This document shows positions 1 to 12,535 of a DNA stretch of 64,000 bases, piece by piece. This stretch comes from Capitulum mitella (lineage: Eukaryota; Arthropoda; Thecostraca; Pollicipedomorpha; Pollicipedidae): assembly GCA_030062745.1 (NCBI GenBank), contig CP099844.1, forward strand, positions 7,022,551-7,086,550, in the 5' to 3' direction. The first letter of the stretch is position 1. Each line of letters starts with the position of its first letter. Under the pieces are notes generated by a model. That model saw nothing but the letters and a program-made list of their open reading frames with translations, ran no database searches and was not told where the DNA came from. A program made the position numbers and the translations under genes.

Positions 1-1266
1 GGTGTTCCGAAGTTTGCAAGCAGAGCCGGAGCAACGCCAGCCGACGTTGTCGCGCATGGTCTGGAAGACTGGGAAGTTCCGTACAAGGTCGTCGGCATGA
101 GCTTCGACACCACCTCCAGCAATACTGGACAAGTGTGGAAGCAAGCACGCTTCTTCAACAGAAGCTTGAGTGACAGCCTATTCACGTCGCTTGTCGTCAT
201 CATATCTTCGAACTGGTGGCAGAGGCGGCTTTCTCCACGTGCTTCGGTCCGTCCTCGGGACCGGGATCTCCTTGTTCAAGCGCTTCAAGAAGAGATGGAG
301 GCTCATTGATTGGAACAAGTTTGAACCCATGATGTATGAAGACCTGGAGCCAGCAGTGGCCGAGACGTTTTCTCCTCCAGGGGTCGTGTCGTCGCCTTCT
401 GCCGTGAGAAACTCACCGAAATTCAGCCCAGCGATGATTATCGTCAGTTCTTTGAGGTCTCGATCATCCCCTTTGGTCAAGAGTCTCCACGGGGAATCAA
501 GTTCCCCAAGCAGGTGCTCTCTGAAGTGCCAGATGGATGGTTCCATCGTGCCAGATGGATGGGGCGCATAATCTGCGGGATCAAGATCTTCTTGCTTTGC
601 CATCAGTTCTACGTGACTCTCAGTGAATTGGGAGCACTCAAGCGCTTCGTCTCTTTCATGGTTGTTTGCACGTCAGTGCATGGTTCTGCTCTTCATCGGC
701 GGTCAGCGCTCCCGTGCACGACCTGGCCGTTCTGCAAAGCCTGATCTGAATGCTGAAATCTCGAGGGGGAGCTGAAAGGAGTTTGCCAACCACCTTTTAT
801 CTATTGTGACATTATATGCCACATATAATTTATTATAGCAATCACCTATTATGGTGCCCCAGAGAAGAACTGGCTGGTGTGTCGTTCTTCGACGAGGGCG
901 TGCCATGTGAGATGAAGAGGAGGAGGATCGCGGCACTCCAGGAACAGAGATCGGAGAGTCCTCCCAGCGAGCGCAGGTGGATCTCGCAGGAAAGGAGGTT
1001 CTCGTCTCAAGAAGATCATCGTCGACTTCATTACCGCAAAGTCGGTGGGCAATCTGAAAGCCTACGGCATCAACATGGACTTCCTTGCCACCAATCCCGC
1101 TGACTGGGAGACAGCACCTGGCTCCAAGAACGCTAAGGACGTCCTGTGCGGGATCGCGGTAGTTAGCGACTTCGTCGAACGAGCTGTGGTTCTTATCCAA
1201 GTGTACAATAAGGTACTGACGAAGGATGAAAGGCAAAAGAAGCACCTGCTACAAGTCGTCGAATAG
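1..1266 (+). pseudogene. Decayed copy of a repeated, uncharacterised invertebrate protein family
   Basis: Conserved-looking pieces run in one order on the plus strand but switch frame repeatedly. Frame 1 holds a segment ending GMSFDTTSSNTG (about 1-132). Frame 3 holds RHHIFELVAEAAFSTCFG (about 195-250). Frame 2 holds SLFKRFKKRWRLIDWNKFEP (about 270-330). Frame 1 resumes with DDYRQFFEVSIIPFG and RARWMGRIICGIKIFLL (433-610). Frame 3 has APVHDLAVLQSL (about 710-745) and REELAGVSFFDEGV (about 855-905). Frame 1 ends with VERAVVLIQVYNKVLTKDER and a stop at 1264-1266. At least five frameshifts rule out an intact gene. From memory, proteins with this order of motifs occur in many near-identical copies in invertebrate genomes, which suggests a mobile or amplified gene; I know no function. 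The 5' end is cut by the window edge. A short AT-rich insertion near 800-845 splits one motif. Confidence 0.55.
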
Positions 1267-1970
1267 CATCGTCGCTAAAGCCCCGAGACCACAAAGAGGG
1301 TTGAAGTATCATTCCCAACTAAGCCACACTGCTGCCGACAGGACCGTTGACCTATGACCTGAGGCAGAATGTGAAGTGTCTTTCGATCCAATGTGTCAAA
1401 AGGAGTACTATGATGTGCATTTTATACATATCGTGCACTTGGTTTAAAAAACTGAAGCACAAAACACGTTTGGGGGCGTTTCAGACACACCTCTCCCTGA
1501 ACGAATCTCCCAGGGTTCACAAGTTCACGGAGAATGAGTTCTTGCTGGGGATAAATGGAATGGTGTTCTTTGACTTTAATGGGCTTCGGAATGCACAAGA
1601 GCCGGCGCGAATTTCATCAAAATAAAATAAAATCCAACACAAACGACATACGATCTTCGTGACAAAGTGGGGACCAAGGCCATATTTTGCACACATGATT
1701 TCCTCCAAAAGACATATCAGTTAATGAGACAGCACTCTGAAAAAGTGTTCATCGTAATTCGCCCTTATATATATATATCCCTTCCTTAGGAAAGTATTTA
1801 TATACATATCCTTTCCATAGCGATATACATATACATATATACATATAGATGAAGTGGACAAAATTCAATAAGGAGAACGCAAATGCCGGCGGGGTGGTCT
1901 CGGCCAATGCGTCTCGTCCGCAGAATTGCCCCGCAGTCGTTTTTCCTTAAAATAGGCCCTGCCGCAAGTA
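1267..1970. other. Intergenic stretch, no gene seen
   Basis: Non-coding DNA. It contains a short AT-rich tract at about 1765-1850 made of ATATAC/ATATAT steps. Reading frames here are short and resemble no family I know. Confidence 0.6.
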
Positions 1971-2473
1971 AATGCACAGCATGTTGCAATATCTCGATAG
2001 ATATTAAATATAGCTATTATTTTCGGCATATTGTTCTCAATTGAGCCGTAAACAGCTGCCTTGTTCATAGTTTGTGTGTGCTTCCGATAATGCGATCATC
2101 ATTTCATTTATACAGACTGAATCATTCACCAACCATGATCGATTATTTCCATAATACATGATATCAGGTGTATCTCTTCGATAAGTTTCGTTCACTACGC
2201 TTGGTCTCTGTACTTCAGATGACACAATGACGGTGCTGTGCATGGGTGTGGTTTTCGGAAAATGATTGTGGGTACCCAAAACGCATATGGGTGTGGGTAC
2301 CCAAAACGCAAAACGCATCCAGACATTGCGTATCAAAGGAGGGGGGAGGGCGAGATCATGGTGACAGGCGTTTATGCCTAAAGTTCAGGGAAATGAATTT
2401 AGAAAGGTATTATGGGAGGTAAATTACGGAGGGGTGAGTTCCGTAACTCATAGATGGCTTTATGGCGGCGGCA
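1971..2473 (+). repeat. Dispersed repeat, copy 1
   Basis: This segment is clearly homologous, same orientation, to 23960-24403. Shared stretches include AAATGCACAGCATGTTGCAA, the Gln-rich-looking CATTCACCAACCATGATCG, and GTGAGTTCCGTAA near the 3' end. Copy 1 keeps about 50 bases (around 2046-2100) that copy 2 lacks. It also has a duplicated GTGGGTACCCAAAACGCA at about 2268-2310 that is single and diverged in copy 2. No terminal repeats or coding capacity were recognised; it may be an internal piece of a larger element. Confidence 0.8.
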
Positions 2474-3644
2474 TCCTTAAAGGAAATATATCTTGTTTTT
2501 CTGGTATCCCAAAAACGCACTCCGGGGAATGTTTAAGATTGGTTATGGATTATCATGCAATTGAAAATTACATTTTGGTCATCTTAGACCAATATCTTGT
2601 GCATTCTAGTCATATCGACAGTGATCAGTGGCGGCGGATTTCAGTTCCACTGGGGGGGCAACGTTCTCAGGTCGGGTATAGTTAAATAGTTATAGGTTGA
2701 CAGGTACCTGCTCACTGCGTAGATCGAAAATAACATGTGGTTTTATAATGGTGTCAAAATATTTGCACACACGATGTATATGAAAATCAGCAGCCAAATA
2801 ATGCGCAAGCAATTAAAAGTAAGTTACGCATGAGAATATCTAAAGCTCCGTCACGTGAGGAACTACGGCTGTTCCGCTACCTACCGCCTAGTGGGTCAGA
2901 CGGCCGCCCTGTATTTTAGTGAAGTACCTCGCACCACGTGCATGAAAGCTGTGGAAACAAATATTTGGCGATCACATCTTCTTTCACGTCTGGGGCTAAA
3001 CTTATCCCAAAGCACGGGTGGAGTTTTCGTGCTGAAGTGCACATCTTCCCGCGTTAGCCTTGCAGTAACACAAAAGACGGCTGAATGATTTAATCAGTCT
3101 CTTCGTTAAATTCAGTTCCTTCTTAAATTACTGTGTTGCCTCTCTAACAATGAGATAAGCGCAAGGAAGCCGCAAATGAGGTTAGTTTTTGATCGCCATC
3201 CTCCAATATTTCGGAGCAGCCCGGTAACAAACATTCAATATGCGCAAATCCTGCTACTTTATGTGCATGTCCGCATTTATTGGCGCAGAAGTACACATCC
3301 AGGCGCACTGCGCGCACAGCATATCGAGGTAGTCTATACTCACGGTAAACCTACCAAAAACCTATCCGTATCGAAATTATGTAAGCCCAACTGTACGGCT
3401 CCAAAAGGTATCATGTGTTATATGCAAACTATGCATACCATTCTGAAATGACCATAGTATTATGCAAACACAAACCAAGTTGTGAGAACAATTAACCTCC
3501 CCTCCCAAACACACAAATATAAGCTTATTTTTTAAGCAACACGAAACCTTGGCAGTCGAACGGAAGCACCAGAGGTACAACAGCTCCAGTCAAATCAAAC
3601 TGTTCCGAACACCGTCAACATTTTCATTCTTCATTCACTTCATT
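2474..3644. other. Intergenic stretch, no gene seen
   Basis: Reading frames of 77-103 codons occur here but show no recognisable domain and no splice-flanked GC-rich exon. I see no tandem or inverted repeat of note. Confidence 0.5.
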
Positions 3645-5400
3645 TCATTTGAACATCATCAACCCTGGATGGTTTTCCACAAACTCACGCAGGATGACCT
3701 TGGGATCTAGCCTTCTTGCGCGAATGCGTATGGCGTGCATGGCGAGGACGACCAGGTCTGATAGCCTCCCCTGACTCATCGTAGATTGCAACGGCGTCTT
3801 GATCCGGTACAAGGCGCTGAACGAACGTTCCGCCGCCGCGTAACTCATGGGAACGGCCTATGATCAGAGCTGCCAGGCGCAGCACCTCCGATAACATCTC
3901 TTGGCACAAACTACCCTGGCTCATGATGACGTCCACAACCTGGTTGATTGAGTTAGCTGGTTGCGGCACTGTGGCACATCGGCGCATGGAGGCCAGGTGC
4001 ATGACCACAGCATCAGAGTCGATGTCTCCTGAGCTATCTTGATTGACGTTGGTTTGCGATGACGCAAGAACTTTCCTGACTTTCCTGACATTGTCAGGGC
4101 TGATGTGCGCTTGTCTCCCTAGCAGCAGGTCCTCTAGCTGTTCCAGACGTTCCAGACCAGGCTGCTTGAACCGCCGCTTGACTTCATTTGTTACCAGGTC
4201 CATCAAAAAAAGAAGAAGAAGCAGCGTCTCAGCAAGTGTTTGGCGGTGAAGACAGTTGGCGCTGCTGCATTTTCATGGTGCTTCAGTCGCTTAGGCGGGC
4301 GAACTGGACGTGGGTCCTTTGGTGGGTCGATGGGGCTGCCAAGCGTCCGGATCTTGTCGTGGCGTTCTTGCCACAGCTCCTCAAAGCCGAACTCGCGCAG
4401 ATTTTCCAGCGTGCTGAGCAGCATAGTAGCCCCCTTACGGACATCTCCGCAGCTGACCCCAGGGCGCTGCAGTGCCTTCGCAGAAAGCTCACATGGGCCG
4501 AACATCCGCTCTCACATTATCAGAGATAGTACGTTCTCAAAGCTCCGGAGATGAGAGAGATAGCCTCGCACTCTGTGACGGACATCCGGCGACGCGGACT
4601 TGTCTGCTTCCACATCTTCCAGTGTCAGAAGAATTGTGTCATATTTCTCAAGAAATCGTCTGATAGCCAGGCATCTCGCAGTCCACCTGGTGAGATAGAG
4701 GGATATGAGCTTGTGCGGTGTGGCACGATGCAGTCCCGCGTCGTCTTCGTCGCGTTGTAGGCGTAGTTCGAGAAGATGGTCCTCAAACAGCTGCTTCCTT
4801 TTCGTGGTCTTGAGTATTCCAATCACATCCCGAACGGTGTTCAGAGCATCAGCGACCTGGGACACCTCTTTGGCCTCTTCCACGCGGACCAGGTCGAGGG
4901 AATTATTTGCGCAGTGCACGAATATTGAGCGGGGCTGATCTTCGACGAGTCTGGTCAGCACTTCAAACACTTTTCCTGACATGTTTGATCCTCTATCAAA
5001 GCAATGCTCTCTTAGTTTGTCCATTCCTTACATGGTGCGCCGCAGGACGTCCTTTAAGGCTTCGTGCAGAGCTGCAGCCGTCGAGCCAGGCACCTCACAC
5101 AGGCCAAGGCAAGCTTCTTCCACGACCAGCTTTTCCGTCGCATATCTGACACATACGCTGAACTGGTCTTTGGTAGCCAGATCTGTCGTCCCATCTGCGA
5201 TCACTTCATAGAGCATACTGTGTCGAGCTTCTTCCAAAATTTCGCGAAGGACCATCGAGGCCATGATTCTGATGAGCTCGTCTTGGCATTCGTGAGACAA
5301 GAAATTGCTCTTTTCCTGCAGCAACGAACAGCTGTCGGCTAAACGAGCGCGGTTATAGGCTGTGGACAGGTTACTGTTTTCTTATTTCATGCTTTTGGAA
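3645..5400 (-). pseudogene. hAT-superfamily transposase (ZMYM1-like), degenerate
   Basis: Reading leftwards on the minus strand, the translation follows hAT-like ZMYM1/DUF4371 transposases. First comes a catalytic-core start with MLYEVIADGTTDLATKDQFS and CVRYA (5324-5031). Next are DRGSNMSGKVFEVL and RSIFVHCANNSLDLV, then a mid region with LTRWTARCLAIRRFL (5024-4515). A linker follows (4505-4204), then the C-terminal dimerisation domain with AERSFSALYRIKTPLQSTMS (about 3840-3780). Two in-frame stops (TAA at 5030-5028 and one at 4514-4512) and two frameshifts break it. One shift lies at the A/T-rich run near 4204-4215, the other near 3845. No TTF/BED zinc finger is visible upstream of 5400, so the 5' end is truncated or separately spliced. 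These proteins cut and paste DNA in the nucleus; this copy cannot do so as read. Confidence 0.85.
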
Positions 5401-6284
5401 ATACAGCAGAATCGCTCTGTGCTAAGAAGTATACAGGCACGTAACTTTGAAACTTGCGCCAATTTCGATTCATCCTCACCCAACCGTAGTTTACTGAGCT
5501 ACCATATTTTACTGCCATTTTAGGGATGCGGGCAAAAATACCTCATAATCAACACTTATGCAGTTGCCTATGCAGTGCGTGCGAAACAGTTTTTTCGACT
5601 TCAGGAGTCAAAATGGGGAGCAAAAAGATACTTCTGTCCCCAGCTTTTCCGGGGGGGGGAGGTGGCTGCCCCCGCTGCCTCCCCCCCCCACTAATCCGCC
5701 GCCCCTGAGTCCCGAAACCAATCAAGTTCATGCAGAACACATTCCTTTATATATTAACAGGATTAGGGAAATGATGTTTGAATTTTTTTGGGGGGGAGGG
5801 GGTAGGAGAGGTTTTGTCGCCAGGAACAGGTGGCCTCGTTTTGCAAACCCCGTAATGCATCGCAGACCTGCCGAGACCCACCGCTGCACCCTGGCGTTAT
5901 TGGCATGTTTTTCAACATGCACAGTGGGCCCATAAGTCTTCCCCACCATTTTGCTTGTCTTAGCCTGACCTATTCCAGTTTTGTCACGCTTTGGTGGCGT
6001 AATTTTCATGCCGAGCGAATTCCTTGTCGTCCTTTGCATTTCGCTCCAGTGAGGGTCATTCACAGTTTTCAGGCTGCATACTGAACAAGGTGACTTGAAG
6101 CCATTGTTACACATTAGGTTTCTGTGGAGCATAGCGGTATAATGCGTACACTGTACCTGCATATGAACTACTAGACTTGACGCTGATCAGAATGACTTTA
6201 ATTGTGATAACATGTATGTCCCTTCTTTGTATGTCATTATTATGTATAAACGTCCCCATGCGTCGAAGCTCGTTTTCCCGCTGT
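5401..6284. other. Intergenic stretch with G/C homopolymer runs
   Basis: No gene recognised. Runs of G then C at about 5649-5690 form a loose self-complementary patch, and a T-run/G-run lies at 5785-5803. Confidence 0.5.
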
Positions 6285-7470
6285 TAAGCCTATTCCCGGA
6301 GGGCTAGACGGTATGGTCGATTCCCGGCAGGGGGGAGGGGGCGGATTTGGCCTCCCCTGAGATCTCGAGAACTACTCATCTGATTTCACCGCAACAAACG
6401 GCAATCGATTTGTCAGGACGTAAACAACATTTTTAAAACAAAGAAATTTTCAAAATTTTGGAAGGTGTAGATAAAGGGGGGTAAATATGTCAATCAGTGG
6501 TATTTTTTGACTTCTTATAACTCCGTTGTTTATGGACCGATTTCGATGAAACTGACATGAATCGAGAGATTACAGGTAGGACTTTTACCATTGGTACACA
6601 AATCTGAAATTTTGGGGAAATTCATGGGCGTTCACTGAATTTCAAAAATAGGAGGACTATTTTTTCAACAACTGAATGAACAAAAAAGGCAAAAACGCTT
6701 TTTTGGCTTCTGCTAGTCATGTCATGCTAAAGGAGTACAAATCGCATTACAATGCTTGTAATGTTAGCATAGGCGTGTCAGGGACATGGCAAAGGGAAAA
6801 CTGTCATGGTCACATGTTCTTCAGACCAACTTGTGACCTTTGACCTTAAATGACCTCCAGTGATCTTCGAGTCACTTGGAATAATCCTATGTGTATTTAA
6901 TATTATCTGTAAACGTTTTCAATCATTTGAATTCACTCTTTTTCAAAAATTTCGTTTTATGGCTATTGCGTTATAGGGTACGTGCACTGATATTTTAGGT
7001 CATAGCTCCGTGACCCGACCCGATGTCAAGCTAAAACTTGATATTCCGGGTTTGGTATTTGAAAAAAAACAGCACCGAAATTATTGCAATAAAACCAAAT
7101 TTTGAATTTTGACCTTGTCCTGACCTTGTAAAGTACCCTCAGATGAACAAAATTATATCTGCACATTGCCGCTACTATTTAGCTACACACCCATATTAAG
7201 TTTCAAGTTCCATCTTAAAAACGCTGTTTTTGGCAGCCATTTTCCTTTTACCCTCAACATGGCCAAAAATGGCCTGAGGTTCCTCCCAAAAACGTTGCCT
7301 ATCTCCGCCCTAGAGCAAAATAGAATTCCGGAATCTTGTTACGACAGGAAGAAAGAATAGTAAAGAAAAGTCACCAAGTTTCGTGAAGCTGCGTTAAAAA
7401 GCCTGGAATTGGCAAATAAAAACCCGAGGGGGCGGATTCAGCCCCCCTGCCGGGAACAGAGTTAAAGCTG
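6285..7470 (+). mobile_element. Non-coding DNA element with terminal inverted repeats, fullest copy
   Basis: The ends are imperfect inverted repeats. The left end reads TTCCCGGCAGGGGGGAGGG (about 6322-6340). The reverse complement of the right end (about 7425-7468) reads TTCCCGGCAGGGGGGCTGAA, and both are flanked outside by GTTAA-like sequence. The interior (about 1.1 kb) has many stops and repeated GACCTT/TGACC words. The same interior occurs inverted at 16390-17425 and as a right-end fragment at 24415-24782. The element has no transposase of its own, so it behaves like a MITE or non-autonomous DNA transposon. I could not fix a target-site duplication or a superfamily. Confidence 0.7.
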
Positions 7471-10400
7471 CGGCCAGCGCCGCCGAGACAGAACCGTGCA
7501 GGCCGTTGTGCAGTGTCGTTGCCAGGTGGTGCCGAGGCGGGGAGGGGCATGACGTCAGCGGCAGAGGGCGCGCTGATTGGCATTCATGCTGCTGTGTAAC
7601 ACACACCGTCTAACCCTTACGATAGCACGCTTCAGACTCATTAGTTTGAGAAGACGAAATAAACGTGGAAAGCATCCACCCCAGCTCTGAAAATGGCAGA
7701 AAGTTCTCCTCTTGCCCCTCACCGCCATATCCTTAAAAATACAAGAACAGCGAATAGGTTTCGTTTGGTGTTCAGTATTGCACCTAAGTCCTTGCCACAG
7801 TAACACACGTGTTACTGCAGTACGTGGATTTCCAGCATCGACAGCAAAATGTAACTTTTGTGAGTCGTTCACGTTCTCGTTTTCTTGTTCTCTTCAAATA
7901 AAGTAATTAAACGTGGGAAACACAATATGCTTAACAATAGCCACACCTTCCTAACGAAAATTTCGAATACTAGTCGCCAGCACGTTACGTCAATGGCTTG
8001 CGATGCCACAGTTTCCCGCCTTGATTCCGGACAAGCACATGGCCGTGATAACGGAATGTCAGGAAATGTGCGCAGTCCTTTTGCATGCGCAGTGGTAATA
8101 AATGCAGTTACGGCCCGGCTATTTCCCTGCATTTCTATCGATAGACTTGAATAGAAAAGGCAGTACAAATAGAGTCACGTGTACTTACCGATGGCGTCCA
8201 ACTGCACTGACCACCTGATGCCGATCTGGTGTCTCTGCCTGTCGTTGCCGGACGAGGAACGAATGTCAGATTACGCTCCAGACTACTCGTCTCTCACAAA
8301 GTACGATAAACGAGCATAGCCGAACTACAGCGCGGAGGGGATGGAGCAAATGTTAGTAATGGTACTCTCAGTACTAATTATCCGCATTATGTTATATATT
8401 GTATATTACATATTATATATCATAATTATATGGATAATAATCACTAATTATCCATAATGATGTACAGGAACCAAAAGAACGGTAGGCAATGCCTCGATTA
8501 GCATTCCGCCTGTTTATGTACAATTTGACACACAGTTTTCTTCAGATTCTGCAGCGAAATGCAAGAGTATTCGCATAATCCACTGATATTCGAATATCCG
8601 CCGAATATTCGAATTTCAAAATCATAACTCGAGCATGGGCCAAATCCCAACATTCGGCCAAATAGTAAATCACCCGAATACAAATCCTCAGCTCTAATGT
8701 TTGCTGCTGTGTTGCCGCGTGTTGTGTTGTCGTGTCTGCCTGGAATCATGGCGGACTCAGCGCCTGTCTCGGCGACCTTAATTCGGGGGCATTGCTGGAC
8801 GTGGTGCGTGATGGGGGCTCATCGTCGTCCGCAAGCAAAAGCCATCATTCTGTTTTACTGTGACGTTTTGCCGGACCGCCTGGTCACCAGGAACGATGAG
8901 GATCAACAACTCTGGACCGAACTGCGTCATCGCTCCCGCTGTGAGACGTCGATGGCAATTTTTGGCTCGCGGCGTCGCGGGAAGCATGTGATGCCAGGAA
9001 CTGGTGGCGAGTAGCTGGCATTCAGAGTTCGTCTAAGGTTGTCAAACGCATTTTAGATGAACGTAATGGAAATCAAACAAAACTGTGCGTGAAAGCCCGT
9101 GTGAAATTGTCTGCTCGGTGCTGTGGGTTTTCAAAGCTCATCGAAGCTCAATACATACAAGATCTAAACTGCGCGAAACTCTTCGAAGTTGGGAGTGGAT
9201 TAATTTCGGAGAGTTTTGTGCTGGGGAGCAGTGGCGGTTCTTTCGTTCTTGAGGGGGTTCTTGTTTCGGACGCGGAGAGTTGCACCGTCCCTTGAAAACA
9301 CGGCACCTCTAGGCTGACATAGACGACCAGTATGTATGCGCACACAGCTGGTTTTACACGAGCTATCACCTACCTTTGTAACTATCACCGGTAAACAGCA
9401 ACACGTAATGATGTATGGTAATCATCGGCGTAGTAGCGTTTCCAAAGTTGGTATGTGGCCCGAGCTGTTTTTCGGCAGTTTCTTTCAATATAACCCAATA
9501 GAGCTAATGACTAAATTACTGAAAGTCAGCAGGGACGTTTCCCCATCTGCCTGTGGGCTGTTAAACAAATGAATCTGACCCCACCGAGGTCTGTAAAGTT
9601 TTTCGAGGACCCCATTGGAATAGCCCAATAGTTTTCAAACTCCGCATAAGACCACAAAATACGAATTGTGAGTGTCGGTTTTCACCCATTGCCAGATAGT
9701 TTTCGATATGAGGTAACGGTCATTAAACGTGCTTTTTCCATTTGCGGGAGGAAAACAACAAAACACAAAGATCTTTGACCACGACAGCCTTTTTAGCCCA
9801 TGTTGCACATATTGATCTACTTACTGTAACGCCAGCTCAAGGCTGCATAGCGTCCAGCTGTACTGACATGTCTCGATTGCGTTTCCAACCTTGTTTTATG
9901 TCCAAAAAACTTCATATCAGTATGCGTGTTCATCTTAAAATTTAGCTAGAGCCTTGATGGTGTTATGGAAATTGTTCAGCACCCCTGTGGGAATTCTGTA
10001 ATTACTGCTGAAATACATTACGCCATGTCTGCGTAATAGTGGGATTGCTCAGAGCTGAGTGGATTAGTTCTGAAAAGTTTGCAAAATTCATTGACTGAAG
10101 CTTTCACTGTTCAGGTTTAGCTGTGAGCCTGAGTGGTATGTTCTGAAAGCGATTTCCAACAGACAGTGACATGAATCACATACTAATGGTAACAGTATGT
10201 TACTCCTGTATGTACCTGACGTCTGAATGTTTTCAACCAGGGTACAACTTTGAACCACGAAGCCCCATGGTTATCATGACCTGCGGCGCTGGCATGGTCG
10301 TTTATCCTTCCTGTCATGGAAACAGGTGTACCGCGGCCCAGCACTAGGGTTTTATTGTACTCTGTGACGTGCTCTAGCAACTGAGGCTTACGTGAAAGTT

Positions 10401-12129
10401 CCCACAATGCCCGCAGTCACAGTGTTCGCAGTGAACAATACAGAACAGGTGGCGGGTATGCCCGCCGTCATCGTCATCATTACAGGTGCCTAATAGCTGG
10501 GAATGCCTTCGATAATGAATGTTGCTCTGATTCAGAGACCGTCTCAGGACCGGTTCTCGCATTGCTTTCATGCGTAACGGCATTTGTTCACAACACAAAT
10601 GTGAAAGCGAAAGTTTGCATGTGAAAGTATTATCCTCTCGCTGTCTATTTCTAACTCATTTTTCATTGATTGCCAACCAACTCGAGAAAAGTTTTAAGTT
10701 CGCGCAACTATTGGCCGCGAGCCACAGCATCTATGCAACTTTCCGGTACCCATAGTGACTCTCTTATGTTCCAGAAGTATCGCGGGAGTTGACTTGACTG
10801 GTGCTGCCCAGTTGCCTGATAACCATTGGGATATGGAATGTGTATGTGTAGCTTGGGCCTTAGGGTGCTCCGACAGTGTGGTCATATGGCGTCCAACTTG
10901 GAGCAGGGAGTCGCCCCTTTTCGCAACGAAGGAATATGTCAGCCAAGATAATGAGAGAATACAGATTCGGATGATTTACCGTCAAACTAATCAAGCGTAC
11001 ACGCCAGGACAACGCCCACCGGCGTTGTTTTGTCGGGAATAACATTCAGAAAAGCAGCGTTTCGTGTATCATGTACCATGACAGAATCTTCCAATCAATA
11101 ATCAAACCGTCCAGGAGAAGTGCAGAACACCGAGTTGCTTTAGACAGCATATGCATATAAAGCAAAATGCTTTTGGTTAAACGACCATGGGAAAACGACT
11201 GGTCAGCTGGCGGACGCAAAACGCTTAGTAAAACGAATGAATGAAATGATGCCACCAAAATATGACAGCGATCCTGGACGTGACATACGGCAAACACAAA
11301 GCCTCCCAAACACAAAGCAAGCCTGAGCGAACGTTGACCCGACCCATCTGGCTTCACGCTTCAACGTGATGCCAGGCGGAGTGGACCGGCACGATCGTGT
11401 GGTTCGTCCACGGCCTGTCACGACGTACAACCCAACGCGGTCCGCTAGTTATGCGAGGACGAGCCTGCGTTTCGCGAGGAGCACATTGTCGGCGGGTGCT
11501 GGGACGCAGTGCTGCGCATTACTTTGGGACAAGAGCACACGAAAGGAGTCTTCCTGAAAACAGTCCGCGCACCATGAATGCGTCACTACGGCACTACGGT
11601 ACTACGTCACACGCGGCTCCGGTCATTTTATCCTTTTCATAACGAGCAACGATCCAGAGTCTTCGCAGATGGCTCGGCATTCACTCATTCATCGTTTACC
11701 TGTTAGTCAATGAGTGTGTGCAAAACGTTATCAAACAAGTGGCTACTGTGTTCGACCGTGCGATGGTCCCCATCATGTAATCAGCGAGCAATGACAGCGT
11801 AATGACGGACAGACGAGTCCACCGTTTGCTGACAAAACGACCCCTAAACGTCCGCTGGCATTCGACTGGCCTCATCACGGACATGCCTGTGCCCGTCCCC
11901 CGCAATTCGGGCCGGGGCACGCAATGAGACTATTATGGCGCAGTCGTGTTGTGCTGGTAGCGCAGTGACCGACGCTCAGACGACGTTGGTCCTCGGCGCC
12001 AGTCGTGTGTGCCGGGTGACCGGATCCGCGGCCGCGACTGGAGGGTTCACGGGCCCGACACGACAGTCAGCCCCGGGCTAGGCGGTGCCTGGGGCGTCAC
12101 TGCCTTTGGCGTCGAGGTATCGGCCCTCT
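7471..12129. other. Long intergenic stretch, no confident gene
   Basis: No recognised protein. Noted items: an AT-rich segment at 8385-8460 with short self-complementary ATTATAT words; a perfect 14-bp palindrome GATATTCGAATATC at about 8585; and a 105-codon frame at 8697-9014 (inner ATG at 8749, MADSAPVSATL) without a recognised domain. On the minus strand at about 8190-8260 a short open stretch ends at a consensus-like donor; see findings. Everything else reads as ordinary non-coding DNA. Confidence 0.45.
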
Positions 12130-12535
12130 GGTGGTCTGACGCAGACCACCAGACGGTCAGACCGCCAGACCGCCGGACTACAGGACCAACGGACCACGGG
12201 ACCGCTAGACCACCGGACCACTAGACCACCGGACTGCCTGACCATAGGATCAACGGAACGCCGAACCGCCAGGTCGTCGGTCCACAAGACCACCGGACCG
12301 CCGGGCCACCGGACCACTGGACTACCGGACGACCGAACCGCAGGACCACCGGCTCACCGGATCGCCTTACGGCAAGACCATCGGATCGCTGGACCGAAGA
12401 CCACAAGACCACTGAACGACCGGACCACCAGACTAACGGTGTGCCAGACCACCGGAACACAGGACCGTCGGACCTCCGGACCACAAGACCAACAGACAGC
12501 CGGACTGCCGAACCGACGGACCAAGGACCGCTCAG
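12130..12535. repeat. 8-bp tandem array (GACCACCG-type), about 50 degenerate units
   Basis: Units such as GACCACCG, GACCGCCG, GGCCACCG, GACCACTG, GACTACCG and GACGACCG follow each other every 8 bases. Because 8 is not a multiple of 3, each frame cycles through the unit, and stops are rare. Long frames therefore open on both strands (for example 12085-12576 plus and 12221-12484 minus), which are artefacts. The array ends about 95 bp before the likely ATG of the downstream DEG/ENaC frame. Confidence 0.9.
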
